From positions 1 through 26,003 of the IMG/VR virus record IMGVR_UViG_3300036398_004418: a DNA stretch of 26,003 nucleotides, one strand, 5' to 3'. Of the stretch, positions 7,222-14,852 are shown one piece after another. The notes under the pieces were generated by a model. The model was not told the origin of the DNA, did not search any database, and saw only the letters and a list, made by a program, of their open reading frames with translations. The position numbers and the translations under genes are program-made. The number at the start of each line of letters is the position of its first letter. Position 1 is the stretch's first letter. The stretch is from a virus.

Positions 7222-7794
7222 CTAAACGTTTTCAACGGAATCGGGGGCTAATTCAGCACTAGCCTCAATCTGATTTGGGGCGGGTTCTAGGAATTGAGGG
7301 TAAACAGCGACATCAACATAGTCTTCTTCACTGACTACTTCAGTAGCACCCTCTACCATAAACATGATGGCAGTAAGTTGTTTATGTGCTTCCAAAGAGG
7401 CAGAAAGATTTTTAGAAACTAATTCGATAACATCACCCCGACCAGTAACTTTTTGGTCACTGTAGCCAGACTTACCCATATCCATTACCTCGGCCAAGAA
7501 CTGAACCCGGGAATATAAAGTAGCATACTTTAACTCCTTTAATTCCATGCCCATTTTGACGGCTTCAGCCCCGCCCTTCCGGTATTTAGCAACCAAATTA
7601 GGTTCAGCCTCAATAACTCGGACTACTAGATTCTCATTAATATCCAAAGGAGTTATCTTCCGATTTACCCTTCGACAGATTTCCGAGAATGAGTATTCAG
7701 GGTAGCAACCCTTATAGAAACAAATAGCCTCCTTTACTAAATCTGGTAGACTTCCCTCCGTATTTACCACAATATCTTTTTTAGACCTGGACAT
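7222..7794 (-). CDS. Unknown protein; weak candidate for terminase small subunit
   Basis: A 190-aa protein. The N-terminal 60 residues (LVKEAICFYKG, SFSEICRRVNRKITPLDI) could form a helix-turn-helix; the middle is helical and charged (AVKMGMELKELKYATLYS), and the last 45 residues are acidic and Pro-rich. Its ATG overlaps the stop of the preceding gene (TAATG), showing translational coupling. A helix-turn-helix plus a helical oligomerisation segment fits small terminase subunits, and none is found beside the large subunit, but I see no decisive motif. Treat as an unassigned phage protein. Confidence 0.65.
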   Translation of the reverse strand: MSRSKKDIVVNTEGSLPDLVKEAICFYKGCYPEYSFSEICRRVNRKITPLDINENLVVRVIEAEPNLVAKYRKGGAEAVKMGMELKELKYATLYSRVQFLAEVMDMGKSGYSDQKVTGRGDVIELVSKNLSASLEAHKQLTAIMFMVEGATEVVSEEDYVDVAVYPQFLEPAPNQIEASAELAPDSVENV

Positions 7795-8096
7795 TAAATA
7801 GCCCCCATTAAATCAGAAGTCCAAGATTTACCCGTAAATTTCTTGGGGACTTTGGTTTTAATCCGGGGGAAACCTGCTCTACCAGCAATCATATTGCGGA
7901 GATTTTCTTTTTCCTCTGGTTCACCAAATCCAGAACCTAACGCAACAGCATCGGTCATGTCAAGAATGTCCCTAGCCCGATGTTTATAATGACCAGCTAA
8001 AGCATTCATGACTTCCCAATGTGGCATAGATAGTAATTGTTTACGGCTAATTCCCATTTTGTAAAATACGGGTAAAACATCGATTAGAGTTTCCAC
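7794..8096 (-). CDS. Unknown 100-aa phage protein
   Basis: A small protein with a helical N-terminus (LPVFYKMGISRKQLLSMPHW) and a basic C-terminus (RIKTKVPKKFTGKSW). It starts 8 nt after the stop of the 160-aa gene and its stop overlaps the next start (TAATG), so all are co-transcribed. Two adjacent small proteins of about 160 and 100 aa is the arrangement of siphophage tail-assembly chaperones, but no slippery heptamer was found at the junction and no tape-measure gene follows, so this is only an idea. Confidence 0.65.
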   Translation of the reverse strand: METLIDVLPVFYKMGISRKQLLSMPHWEVMNALAGHYKHRARDILDMTDAVALGSGFGEPEEKENLRNMIAGRAGFPRIKTKVPKKFTGKSWTSDLMGAI

Positions 8097-8104
8097 ATAG
8101 AGAT

Positions 8105-8584
8105 TTACTCTTGCTCGATTTTGGAATCCAAAGGGACATCTAATTCCTCCTGTTGAACGGGGGTAACACCATCCTGTTCTGGTGTTTGCCCGATTTCATC
8201 CAGTAGTGTTTGTAAATGGTTATAAATACCCATGATGGTTTTAGAGCGTAATCTTTTAAAGGTTCCTACTGGTTGGCCAAGCAGTGCCTCAATCATTTTT
8301 CGAGCGGGGGCTAACATCTGGGCTTCTAATTTAGCTTTCCGTACAGCATCTTTGGCATCTTTGGTCTGTACTAGCACCACAGTACCATTTTCATCCTCTT
8401 GTCCAAAAATATTAATGTAGGCATCCATAGCCTCGCTCCGTCCAGCAAAATAGGCAATATACTGTTCTTCTAAAAGATTCTCTGGGCTAGTTACCTGATA
8501 GGTCTTACCATTTACAGTTACTTCACCCAAAGGCTCAGTGTCATCTAAGAACTGGGGGATAATCTTTTCGTCAATAAGGGTCAT
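8105..8584 (-). CDS. Unknown 159-aa phage protein, first gene of leftward operon
   Basis: An acidic protein: N-terminal small beta segment (LGEVTVNGKTYQVTSPENLL), a helical middle (EAQMLAPARKMIEALLG) and an acidic Gln/Glu-rich tail. The sequence offers TTG at 8587 and ATG at 8584 in the same frame; I prefer the ATG. No strong Shine-Dalgarno precedes it (AAAAAAG). It heads a tight leftward set (this gene, 100-aa gene, 190-aa gene, PhoH) and diverges from the rightward exonuclease gene at 8776. No family recognised. Confidence 0.68.
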   Translation of the reverse strand: MTLIDEKIIPQFLDDTEPLGEVTVNGKTYQVTSPENLLEEQYIAYFAGRSEAMDAYINIFGQEDENGTVVLVQTKDAKDAVRKAKLEAQMLAPARKMIEALLGQPVGTFKRLRSKTIMGIYNHLQTLLDEIGQTPEQDGVTPVQQEELDVPLDSKIEQE

Positions 8585-8587
8585 CAA

Positions 8588-8775
8588 CTTTTTTATTTGT
8601 GTGACTACACTCTCAAATTGGGCGTATTTGTCTGGTTAGACTGCGAGATTATGAAGATTAAGTTTCATGAAGTTAACGAGAATTTACTGATAACACCCAG
8701 TGGTTGATTTTTTATTTGTACCTAAAGTCGGGATTGCAGGCATATTATATGTGAGACCTATAAGGACTAAAAACT
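8588..8775. promoter_or_regulatory. Divergent intergenic region
   Basis: 188 bp between the leftward operon and the exonuclease gene. Rightward, TATTAT (8743-8748) is a possible -10 without a TTGACA-like -35. AAGGA (8762-8766) lies nine bases before the ATG at 8776. No convincing leftward promoter is visible. As the switch point between the two gene directions it is a likely site for activator-dependent promoters. Confidence 0.4.
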
Positions 8776-9681
8776 ATGTCTGAATTTACCAACGCTCCTA
8801 TTATTGTTAACGACTTTAGGGTAGCAGTGTACCAGATTTACCATCAGTACCAGTTTATTAAAGCCAATCTTCCTGCCGCTACTGCCTCAACTTGGTTAAA
8901 GGCTACATGGGCTATTACATTGAATCGGGGGTTTACTGGTCTTCCTTATTTCCCCCATACAGTGGTGGTAGTAGATGATAGTAGCCCTTACTGGAGAGAA
9001 GCCTACCTTAGAGAGAGAGGATTCCCGGAGTATAAAGGTGGTAGACCCTCTAAAACCGATGAATGGTATGAGGTTAACCAAGCTGGGTTAGATTATGTAA
9101 CTGCCCCTAACAGCCCTATTCACTATTTAAGATTCCCCCAATTTGAGGCAGATGATATAGCCTCTGCCATTGTAAGAAGCAAAAGTAATAGACTGGTTTT
9201 TCTCCACACGATAGACTCTGACTGGATGGGTTTGGTTAACAATGGTGTCCTCAACAGTATGACCTTAGACCAAGCCCTATTGGAACCCTTTGTGGAACCC
9301 ACCTCTCTCTGGGTCAGTATGGCGCAATGGACTCCTCGGTTCCGTGATGAGGCGGGTGTATTTGCTCACACCTTAAAACGGGAAAAACGTAAAATTGACT
9401 CTCCCCCCCAAATTTGGGATATAAAAGTTGAAAAAGGCGATAAGAGTGATAATCTCATCAAAGGTAGTCCTATCGAAGTGATTAATCTACTCAACCCTCC
9501 CCCTGAATTTGATATTTTACAAAGAGCTAACTACGCACTACAGGTACGTCAAGTGGTTAACTCTGGTGAACCCAATTCTAGTTTTAAGCACCTGAAGAAA
9601 GCCCACGACTGGTTTGTTGAATCTGGTCAAAGAGTAACAGTACATGGGTACTATGACTTCCTAAGTCCTGAGTTGACTTGA
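8776..9681 (+). CDS. 5'-3' exonuclease / flap endonuclease
   Basis: A 301-aa PIN-like FEN nuclease that would trim 5' flaps or RNA primers during phage replication. Visible motifs: VVVVDDSSPYWREAY (Asp67/Asp68), the YKGGR arch segment (86-90), FEADDIAS with the paired Asp (124-127), HTIDSDW (Asp147, Asp149), and GDKSDN (221-226) of the helix-hairpin-helix region. It has a good ribosome-binding site (AAGGA). Its stop TGA lies inside the TTGACA of the next promoter. Family is certain; it resembles the stand-alone nucleases of phages T5/T4 rather than a DNA polymerase domain. Confidence 0.92.
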   Translation: MSEFTNAPIIVNDFRVAVYQIYHQYQFIKANLPAATASTWLKATWAITLNRGFTGLPYFPHTVVVVDDSSPYWREAYLRERGFPEYKGGRPSKTDEWYEVNQAGLDYVTAPNSPIHYLRFPQFEADDIASAIVRSKSNRLVFLHTIDSDWMGLVNNGVLNSMTLDQALLEPFVEPTSLWVSMAQWTPRFRDEAGVFAHTLKREKRKIDSPPQIWDIKVEKGDKSDNLIKGSPIEVINLLNPPPEFDILQRANYALQVRQVVNSGEPNSSFKHLKKAHDWFVESGQRVTVHGYYDFLSPELT

Positions 9682-9706
9682 CAAACTTCGCTCAAACTGT
9701 TATACT
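9678..9706 (+). promoter_or_regulatory. Promoter of 88-codon gene
   Basis: TTGACA (9678-9683), 17-nt spacer, TATACT (9701-9706) followed by GGGGTTAACC. The stop of the exonuclease gene overlaps the -35. Confidence 0.82.
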
Positions 9707-9730
9707 GGGGTTAACCTTCAGGATTCAACC

Positions 9731-9997
9731 ATGTACATTATAATTACACCGTGCGAAACATATCAAACCCCAGTTTTGACAGAGGTTGAGCAACAAGGTC
9801 TGGAAAGTGGTGAGTACACCATACTCAAGGTAATCTTCGATGGCTCTGATGAAGTAGTCCATCTAGATTGGAGGACGGTACTCCAGGATTGGATTGAACA
9901 GAAAAAACAGGAAAAAAGAAATAACCTAAACCCCTTGACATCTAATCTACTCTCTGTTATACTGGGGTTATTAACCCAGCAAAAACTGGTTAAGTGA
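9731..9997 (+). CDS. Unknown 88-aa protein with C-terminus coded by a promoter repeat
   Basis: A small protein beginning MYIIITPCETYQTPV, with CAGGA well placed upstream. The first 66 residues look like an ordinary folded small protein (EYTILKVIFDGSDEVVHLDW). The last 20 or so (NPLTSNLLSVILGLL onward) are encoded by the next promoter and its leader repeat (9931-9997), so they are unlikely to be conserved; the repeat may have landed in or replaced the original 3' end. Function unknown. Confidence 0.65.
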   Translation: MYIIITPCETYQTPVLTEVEQQGLESGEYTILKVIFDGSDEVVHLDWRTVLQDWIEQKKQEKRNNLNPLTSNLLSVILGLLTQQKLVK

Positions 9998-10050
9998 TAA
10001 CCAAGCTTAATCAATCAGGGTTAAAACCCCCTTTAACTAGGGTAAAGCGG
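9931..10050 (+). repeat. Promoter-leader repeat, copy 1
   Basis: About 120 bp nearly identical to 23989-24107: promoter, TTAACCCA-CAAAAACTGGTTAAG, hairpin TGGTT-N7-AACCA, CTTAATCAATCA, then GTTAAA-CCCCC-TTTAAC hairpin and TAGGGTAAA. Loop bases differ between copies while stems are kept. No gene of its own follows before the next promoter at 10086. Confidence 0.9.
9935..9963 (+). promoter_or_regulatory. Promoter P1 of the shared-spacer family
   Basis: TTGACA (9935-9940), spacer TCTAATCTACTCTCTGT, TATACT (9958-9963). The spacer is identical at 16163 and differs by one base at 23999. Confidence 0.82.
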
Positions 10051-10085
10051 CAGAGAAAAGCCCAAAAAGAATTTTCTCAAACCCC

Positions 10086-10114
10086 TTGACACCTAATATA
10101 CCTTCTGTTATACT
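10086..10114 (+). promoter_or_regulatory. Promoter P2, upstream of SSB-like gene
   Basis: TTGACA (10086-10091), 17-nt spacer (related to the shared spacer), TATACT (10109-10114), then GGGGTTAACCC, a palindrome at the expected start of transcription. Confidence 0.85.
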
Positions 10115-10161
10115 GGGGTTAACCCGACAAAAACCAAATCTAAACAAAACCCAACAAATTT

Positions 10162-11076
10162 ATGACAACCTCAACTGCACAAGTACCCTCCGTAGTTTCC
10201 TTTAATGAAGTAATTTCCTTATACTCTGGTAAGTTTTGGGACAAGGTTTATACCAATGTTCCAAACTCTAAGATTGGACGTACCTTAACCACCCAACTCA
10301 GTTACATTTTAAACCAAGTTGGTGAAAAGTTCGACCCAGATGGCTCCATTCTGACAGTAAAAGCGGAAAATGGGGTGTTCAAAGCACTCTATAGCCCCAC
10401 CCTTTATAAAGTTTCTAACACATTATTACAGAGTTCGGCATACGCAAAAGCAAACCCCAGCTTGTTTGAAGACGAACCTGCTGAAAACGGTGAAACTGGT
10501 TACAACCTAGGAGTTCGTTTCAGTCAAACCTTGTTCGTACCCTACATGGCTTTCGCCAATATCGAAGGCATCGCATCCATGCCTTCCGACAGTGGCATCA
10601 CCATTGTCCTTCCCGAAAGCGATGAGTTCCCCGATGGTTTGACCTTCGACTTGGCCGCACGTTTTGCTGAAGCGGACATGGAAAAACGTAAAAACGATTC
10701 CATAAAAATGCGTCGGGCATTCACAAAAGGTACTTTCTTTACTTATTTGGCTGAACCCCCGACTGGTGGTAGTTCTGCTACACCCCTCCGTGATTTGGAA
10801 GACGGTACAGAATACACTATCGTAGGGTATGAATTTAAAGAAAGTGACAATGGTGGATTTTTCATCCTCACCACTGAAGATGGTATGAAGATTATGTCCA
10901 ACAAAGCCATTGTCCGTACTCTTGAGGCTGGCCCGGTAATCACCCCTACTAAAACCTGCTTACTCCGAGTAGTAAACAAAACAAAAATGGCAAATGGAAA
11001 TACTAAGGTTAATGCGTCTCTAGTCGTACCCTCTGAGAATTTCCCCAGCCGTGGAGACATCGACCTAGATTGGTAG
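10162..11076 (+). CDS. Unknown protein; candidate single-stranded DNA-binding protein
   Basis: A 304-aa protein with no certain family. It is Ser/Thr-rich at the N-terminus, has a mixed alpha/beta body, and ends in a beta-rich stretch followed by the acidic tip RGDIDLDW. An acidic C-terminal tip ending in an aromatic residue is the hallmark of phage and bacterial SSBs (it binds replication partners). The promoter is among the strongest in the window and neighbours include exonuclease and helicase, which fit a high-copy replication protein. The codon use is richer in C-ending codons (AAC, TTC, GAC) than its neighbours, as for a highly expressed gene. The SSB role is inference; a structural protein is the main alternative. 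No Shine-Dalgarno precedes the ATG. Confidence 0.6.
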   Translation: MTTSTAQVPSVVSFNEVISLYSGKFWDKVYTNVPNSKIGRTLTTQLSYILNQVGEKFDPDGSILTVKAENGVFKALYSPTLYKVSNTLLQSSAYAKANPSLFEDEPAENGETGYNLGVRFSQTLFVPYMAFANIEGIASMPSDSGITIVLPESDEFPDGLTFDLAARFAEADMEKRKNDSIKMRRAFTKGTFFTYLAEPPTGGSSATPLRDLEDGTEYTIVGYEFKESDNGGFFILTTEDGMKIMSNKAIVRTLEAGPVITPTKTCLLRVVNKTKMANGNTKVNASLVVPSENFPSRGDIDLDW

Positions 11077-11093
11077 GCATTTTTACCTAATCC

Positions 11094-11118
11094 GAAGGGG
11101 GGGTACAAAGCCCCCTTC
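11094..11118 (+). terminator. Hairpin after SSB-like gene
   Basis: GAAGGGGG (11094-11101), 9-nt loop, CCCCCTTC (11111-11118). No T run follows, so it may be a processing or mRNA-end-protecting hairpin or a weak terminator. Confidence 0.5.
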
Positions 11119-11151
11119 ACCATCTCTTTAATGGAAATACTGGAGTCTAAA

Positions 11152-11397
11152 ATGTCTGAGAATTTGATGCGGAAAGCTTTAGAAATTGTAAAGAGTTTCG
11201 ACACGGAAGCCGAACGTTCCCAAGGGTTAGTGGCGTTAGCCCCTAATTTACCCCCAGAACTAATACCCGAAGCCATAGAACTTGCTGAGGGTATCAAAAA
11301 AGAGGACTTACGATTTCATGCTTTGGTAGCTTTAAGAGTCACTCTACCTTTGAAAGCATTAGCCCCTTACTTGGCTTTGGCTAAAGTAACCCCTTGA
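11152..11397 (+). CDS. Alpha-solenoid repeat mini-protein
   Basis: An 81-aa protein (start chosen at ATG 11152, preceded by GGAG with six-base spacing; an upstream ATG at 11131 lacks one). Its body is built of a helical motif of about 28 residues: ERSQGLVALAPNLPPELIPEA, then LRFHALVALRVTLP. The pattern R..AL.ALAP.LPPELL..A is common as long repeats in cyanobacterial STAND-type NTPases and WD-repeat proteins. Here only about two units remain as an independent small protein. The stop TGA lies in the TTGACA of the next promoter. Function unknown; a protein-binding decoy is a guess. Confidence 0.65.
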   Translation: MSENLMRKALEIVKSFDTEAERSQGLVALAPNLPPELIPEAIELAEGIKKEDLRFHALVALRVTLPLKALAPYLALAKVTP

Positions 11398-11422
11398 CAT
11401 CTAATCTACTCTCTGTCATACA
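11394..11422 (+). promoter_or_regulatory. Promoter P3 (shared-spacer family)
   Basis: TTGACA (11394-11399), spacer identical to P1, CATACA (11417-11422). The -10 is weaker than in the other copies. Confidence 0.7.
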
Positions 11423-11485
11423 GGGAGTAACCGCCCAACACAAAGTTGACCCGTTAAAACAAACACTTTACCCTTGGGGAACATT

Positions 11486-11761
11486 ATGGTATCAGAAATG
11501 AATGAACTCCTTCCCACCGATTGCGGTGACTGTGAGTGCGATGATTTGGGATGTGATTTTAAGGATGACGAAGAATCTGACTTCGAGTGTAAGTTTCCTA
11601 CCGAGTTTGACCTAAATACAGGTCTGCTTTGTGATAATGTTCAAAACACTATTGACTCATTAACCACCGTACTCCGTAATCATAAGCTAGATTCTGAGGA
11701 GGTTGATGTATATTCTGAATTGTTACGTCAACTTTATGTAGTTTTCCAAACTTTAGGCTAG
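11486..11761 (+). CDS. Acidic Cys-rich small protein
   Basis: A 91-aa protein. ATG 11486 is preferred over the in-frame TTG at 11474 because GGGGA sits five bases before it. The N-terminal half is extremely acidic and holds a Cys cluster (CGDCECDD, GCDFKDDEE, then FEC), suggesting metal binding; the C-terminal half is helical (NTIDSLTTVLRNHKL). Very acidic small phage proteins may mimic DNA, but that is speculation. Followed by a perfect 12-bp hairpin. Confidence 0.65.
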   Translation: MVSEMNELLPTDCGDCECDDLGCDFKDDEESDFECKFPTEFDLNTGLLCDNVQNTIDSLTTVLRNHKLDSEEVDVYSELLRQLYVVFQTLG

Positions 11762-11781
11762 AACTCTAACCACTTAACGCC

Positions 11782-11825
11782 CAAGTCCAGATTTAGACCC
11801 TTGTTTAATCTGGACTTGATTTTTT
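11782..11825 (+). terminator. 12-bp hairpin with T run abutting endolysin start
   Basis: CAAGTCCAGATT (11782-11793), 13-nt loop, AATCTGGACTTG (11807-11818), A, six T (11820-11825), then immediately the ATG of the endolysin. It has all properties of an intrinsic terminator and also occupies the place where the endolysin ribosome-binding site should be. Confidence 0.85.
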
Positions 11826-12668
11826 ATGACCTTGAATCCTGCTAAAACCGTTACCTTTGACCAGCTAAAAGCTGATTCAGAGACTTTAAAAGACTTACAG
11901 ATAGAACTAGCCAGAATAGGCTTTTATAAATTAGAAATTGACGGTATTTGGGGGGAAGGGACAGAACTAGCCCTTAAACAAGCCTCTGAGAAATATAAAC
12001 TTAATAATTTTGAAAAACAAGTTATCGGTAAGAGTTTCATCACAAAACTGTTGGCAGATACTGCTAAACCGGCGGATACCCTTAAATATGATTTGAGTCC
12101 AGTGGCGGAGGCAGATTTCCAAGCCTTGGCTAAAAGTCTTAATCTAGAGGTCGCCTTATTGAAAGCAGTTGCCGAAGTTGAATCTTCTGGTCGGGGACTT
12201 CAGGATGATGGCAGACCCGTCGTTAGATTTGAATCCCACGTTTTCTCTAGTATGACTAACCGTAAATTTGATTCTTCCCATCCTAAACTCTCTACTCGCA
12301 AATACTCTCCCTTATTGAACTCCCGTAGTTCTGAGGGGGAATACCTACGCTTAGAGGCGGCTATGCTTTTAGACCGGGAAGCGGCATTACAATCAGCATC
12401 CTTTGGGGCTTTCCAGATTATGGGATTCAACTATGAAGTGGTTGGCTACCCTACAGTTGAAGAATTTTTCCAAGCCATGCACAGCCCTAAAGACCAGTTA
12501 AAAGCTTTAGGGCAGTTTTTAGTTCGTAATGCTTTGGTGGTTTCCCTGAGACGAAAAGATTTTAAAGGGTTTGCTCGTTCTTATAATGGCCCGGCTTACA
12601 ACCAACATCGCCCACCTTATGATGAGCGTATCCTTACTGCATACGAAAAACATTTGAAAAACATTTGA
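11826..12668 (+). CDS. Endolysin: peptidoglycan-binding plus N-acetylmuramidase
   Basis: A 280-aa lysis enzyme. Residues about 15-75 form a peptidoglycan-binding domain (LKDLQIELARIGFYKLEIDG, IWGEGTELAL). Residues about 92-280 are an N-acetylmuramidase of the PF11860 type: LLKAVAEVESSGRG carrying the likely catalytic Glu117/Glu119, GRPVVRFESHVF, ASFGAFQIMGFNY, and FARSYNGPAYNQH. No signal peptide is visible, so a holin would be needed for access. The ATG directly follows the T run of a terminator and has no Shine-Dalgarno, so expression depends on read-through or on leaderless initiation. Family is certain. Confidence 0.92.
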   Translation: MTLNPAKTVTFDQLKADSETLKDLQIELARIGFYKLEIDGIWGEGTELALKQASEKYKLNNFEKQVIGKSFITKLLADTAKPADTLKYDLSPVAEADFQALAKSLNLEVALLKAVAEVESSGRGLQDDGRPVVRFESHVFSSMTNRKFDSSHPKLSTRKYSPLLNSRSSEGEYLRLEAAMLLDREAALQSASFGAFQIMGFNYEVVGYPTVEEFFQAMHSPKDQLKALGQFLVRNALVVSLRRKDFKGFARSYNGPAYNQHRPPYDERILTAYEKHLKNI

Positions 12669-12699
12669 AAACTAAAGTAAAACCACTTTAAATCAGCCC

Positions 12700-12728
12700 T
12701 TGACAATTCTGGGGGAGGTCTGTCAAAC
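12700..12728 (+). promoter_or_regulatory. Weak promoter of helicase gene
   Basis: TTGACA (12700-12705), 17-nt spacer, TCAAAC (12723-12728), followed by GGGTTCAAC. The -10 lacks the usual TAnnnT. Confidence 0.5.
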
Positions 12729-12751
12729 TGGGTTCAACAAGGACAAATTAT

Positions 12752-14746
12752 TTGCGGCCAGTGATGACGAGAAAGTTAACTCCAAGAGAAAAAAATAGCG
12801 TGGACAAATTCAACCATGAGGGTTGTGACCCCCATGAAAACCGATTTGAGAACCAGCAAGAACAAAAAACCCCTAGAGATTCTGATGATGAGGGTCAGTT
12901 TATGGGGGATTTCACCCGTTATCGGGAGGGAATGCGAGTTCTGGCTCAACATGGGCTAGAGCTTATCCCCCATCCAAAGGGTGATTTAGCTGGACACAAA
13001 ATTTATATTGACTGTCCCTACACGGTAGCTTCCACTGGGGATGGCTACAAACCACCTTCGGATTTCCATTGGAAAAAGAAAATTGTGCCAATGGAACACC
13101 AGGACACCCTGGAGGACGCAGTAAACACGATTAAGATTCATTGTAGCAAGCAAGTTTGGGAATACTGGAAACCTTTAGTGTTTCACAATGGGGACAATCG
13201 TAGACCAGTTTTTAATACTGCTCTTTTAATGTTGGCTGGTGAGCAAACCAAACGATACAATTCTGGCATCAGTTTAAGGGGTGGTACTGGTGGGAAATAT
13301 ATAGTTCCCCAGAAATCTTGGTTTGACCCCCGCATTCAGGAGGTTACAGCCCAAGATTTGTTGTCCATCTTTCCCGAAGCAGAACGTCAAATGTTCCTCT
13401 TATTAGTCGGGAGAATTGTGGTTGGAAGTGGTGATTCCACAACTGTTGAGGGAATCGACATTAACCATAAGTTTCGCTCTATGGGCATTGTCTTGGGTGA
13501 ACCAGGCTTGGGTAAATCGGCTCTAATGACCTTTGTAATGGACGCTCTGAAAAATTGCGGCTATGACATCCAAACCATGGCTGATAACTTTGGCAGATTT
13601 GGTTGGGGGGAAATTGCTGTCTCCCATCTGGCTTATCTGGATGACCTCACCAAATCCACCCAACAAAAAATGTTACACTCCGGGCTGACTAAGCAATTGG
13701 TTAGTAACGGTGTACTACGCACCGAAAATAAAGGAGTTGACGCAATAAACGTTAAGTCTCGAACTGTCATAATTGCTTGTTCTAACGAGTGGAATGCTCG
13801 TGACTTGTATAATGCTGATGACGGTATTAAGGACAGGGTAAATATGCTCTCTATTTACCAGGAGACAGAATTAAAGAAAATGGTGGGTACTGGGTTATCC
13901 TCTGGTAGCCCTGATTTCCGAACTTGGCATCATTGGAATTATCTGGCTAAAAAACTTAATACCACTACCGATGTTTTGGGGTTTTGGCTACTCCACTTGT
14001 CCTCCGAAGAGTTCCTCAAAGTGGCAGGTTACACTGAGTCCGTATTGCCCCGTGACCCCAAAAAATTTCCTTCGCTATCAGATGAAACTTATAATCAGAT
14101 GCTGAGGATGACTGGGGCTACTATGGCTCAAACCAATCCTAACCGTCTGGAAGAAACCATTGTAGCCCTCCATAAAGAACTGAGAATCCGTACAGTTCAA
14201 AATGCTACAAAGGATATGGTTCACTTCTGGAGATTCTGTATGGTTTTTTCGGGAATTGACTCCAAGAGTGGGATTGGTGAATACTACGAGTCTAGTGCTA
14301 ACTTTGATGACCAACTCGCAGTGTTCTTTCTCGAAGCTCAAAGAGCCTTTATGGGAAATAAAGGTATTGATTTATGTCGCTATTTAAAGTCTGATTTTGA
14401 GAAAAGGGGGAAACCTAAAGGTCATCCCTACGCCATAGTAGAATCCGTGTCCGCTACAGGATTAAATAATGCAATACTAAAAGGCTTGGAGTTAGCTTCC
14501 CAACACAATAGCCCCGCTAACATCATAGAAAATATGCTTAAGGGGTTAACCACTACTGGAGGTTACGAACTTCGTAGGGACTTATCCGTAATCGTGAGCT
14601 ACTACGAAGGCAGTAAAAGCTATGACCCCCTATATAACCAAATTATCTCAGATGTCCAAGACTTAGACGATGAGGACGTATATCTAGGGTTTCACAAAGT
14701 CCTAACTAACCTTGCTAAGGGGTTTTTAAAACTGATGGTGGATTAG
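12752..14746 (+). CDS. SF3-type replicative helicase / primase-helicase
   Basis: A 664-aa protein. Walker A GEPGLGKS (249-256), Walker B-like LAYLDDLT (Asp297/Asp298), and sensor motif VIIACSNEW (Asn345) are in the order and spacing of superfamily 3 / D5-like phage helicases. The N-terminal 200 residues (IPHPKGDLAGHKIYIDCPY) lack an obvious primase zinc finger or TOPRIM, so a primase activity is not shown. The C-terminal 200 residues are helical. TTG at 12752 has AGGA nine bases upstream; GTG at 12761 and ATG at 12764 are alternatives without a well-placed site. It would unwind the replication fork together with the exonuclease and SSB-like protein nearby. Confidence 0.82.
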   Translation: MRPVMTRKLTPREKNSVDKFNHEGCDPHENRFENQQEQKTPRDSDDEGQFMGDFTRYREGMRVLAQHGLELIPHPKGDLAGHKIYIDCPYTVASTGDGYKPPSDFHWKKKIVPMEHQDTLEDAVNTIKIHCSKQVWEYWKPLVFHNGDNRRPVFNTALLMLAGEQTKRYNSGISLRGGTGGKYIVPQKSWFDPRIQEVTAQDLLSIFPEAERQMFLLLVGRIVVGSGDSTTVEGIDINHKFRSMGIVLGEPGLGKSALMTFVMDALKNCGYDIQTMADNFGRFGWGEIAVSHLAYLDDLTKSTQQKMLHSGLTKQLVSNGVLRTENKGVDAINVKSRTVIIACSNEWNARDLYNADDGIKDRVNMLSIYQETELKKMVGTGLSSGSPDFRTWHHWNYLAKKLNTTTDVLGFWLLHLSSEEFLKVAGYTESVLPRDPKKFPSLSDETYNQMLRMTGATMAQTNPNRLEETIVALHKELRIRTVQNATKDMVHFWRFCMVFSGIDSKSGIGEYYESSANFDDQLAVFFLEAQRAFMGNKGIDLCRYLKSDFEKRGKPKGHPYAIVESVSATGLNNAILKGLELASQHNSPANIIENMLKGLTTTGGYELRRDLSVIVSYYEGSKSYDPLYNQIISDVQDLDDEDVYLGFHKVLTNLAKGFLKLMVD

Positions 14747-14796
14747 TTTTAGACCTACGGGGGTGGCTAAAACCTAAAAAATTTTTCTCAACCCCC

Positions 14797-14825
14797 TTGA
14801 CACCTGCCATACCCTCTGTTATACT
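14797..14825 (+). promoter_or_regulatory. Promoter P4 (related spacer)
   Basis: TTGACA (14797-14802), 17-nt spacer ending CTCTGT as in the family, TATACT (14820-14825). Confidence 0.8.
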
Positions 14826-14852
14826 TTAGTTATTGCTACCCCAAAGACACCT

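Noticed and set aside
7786-8110. Programmed frameshift between the 159-aa and 100-aa proteins (tail chaperone type)
   Set aside because: The frames do not overlap (8-nt gap) and no slippery heptamer is evident.
10743-11297. Leftward 184-codon frame
   Set aside because: Shadow of the SSB-like and solenoid genes, with no promoter or ribosome-binding site and low-complexity Ser-rich translation.
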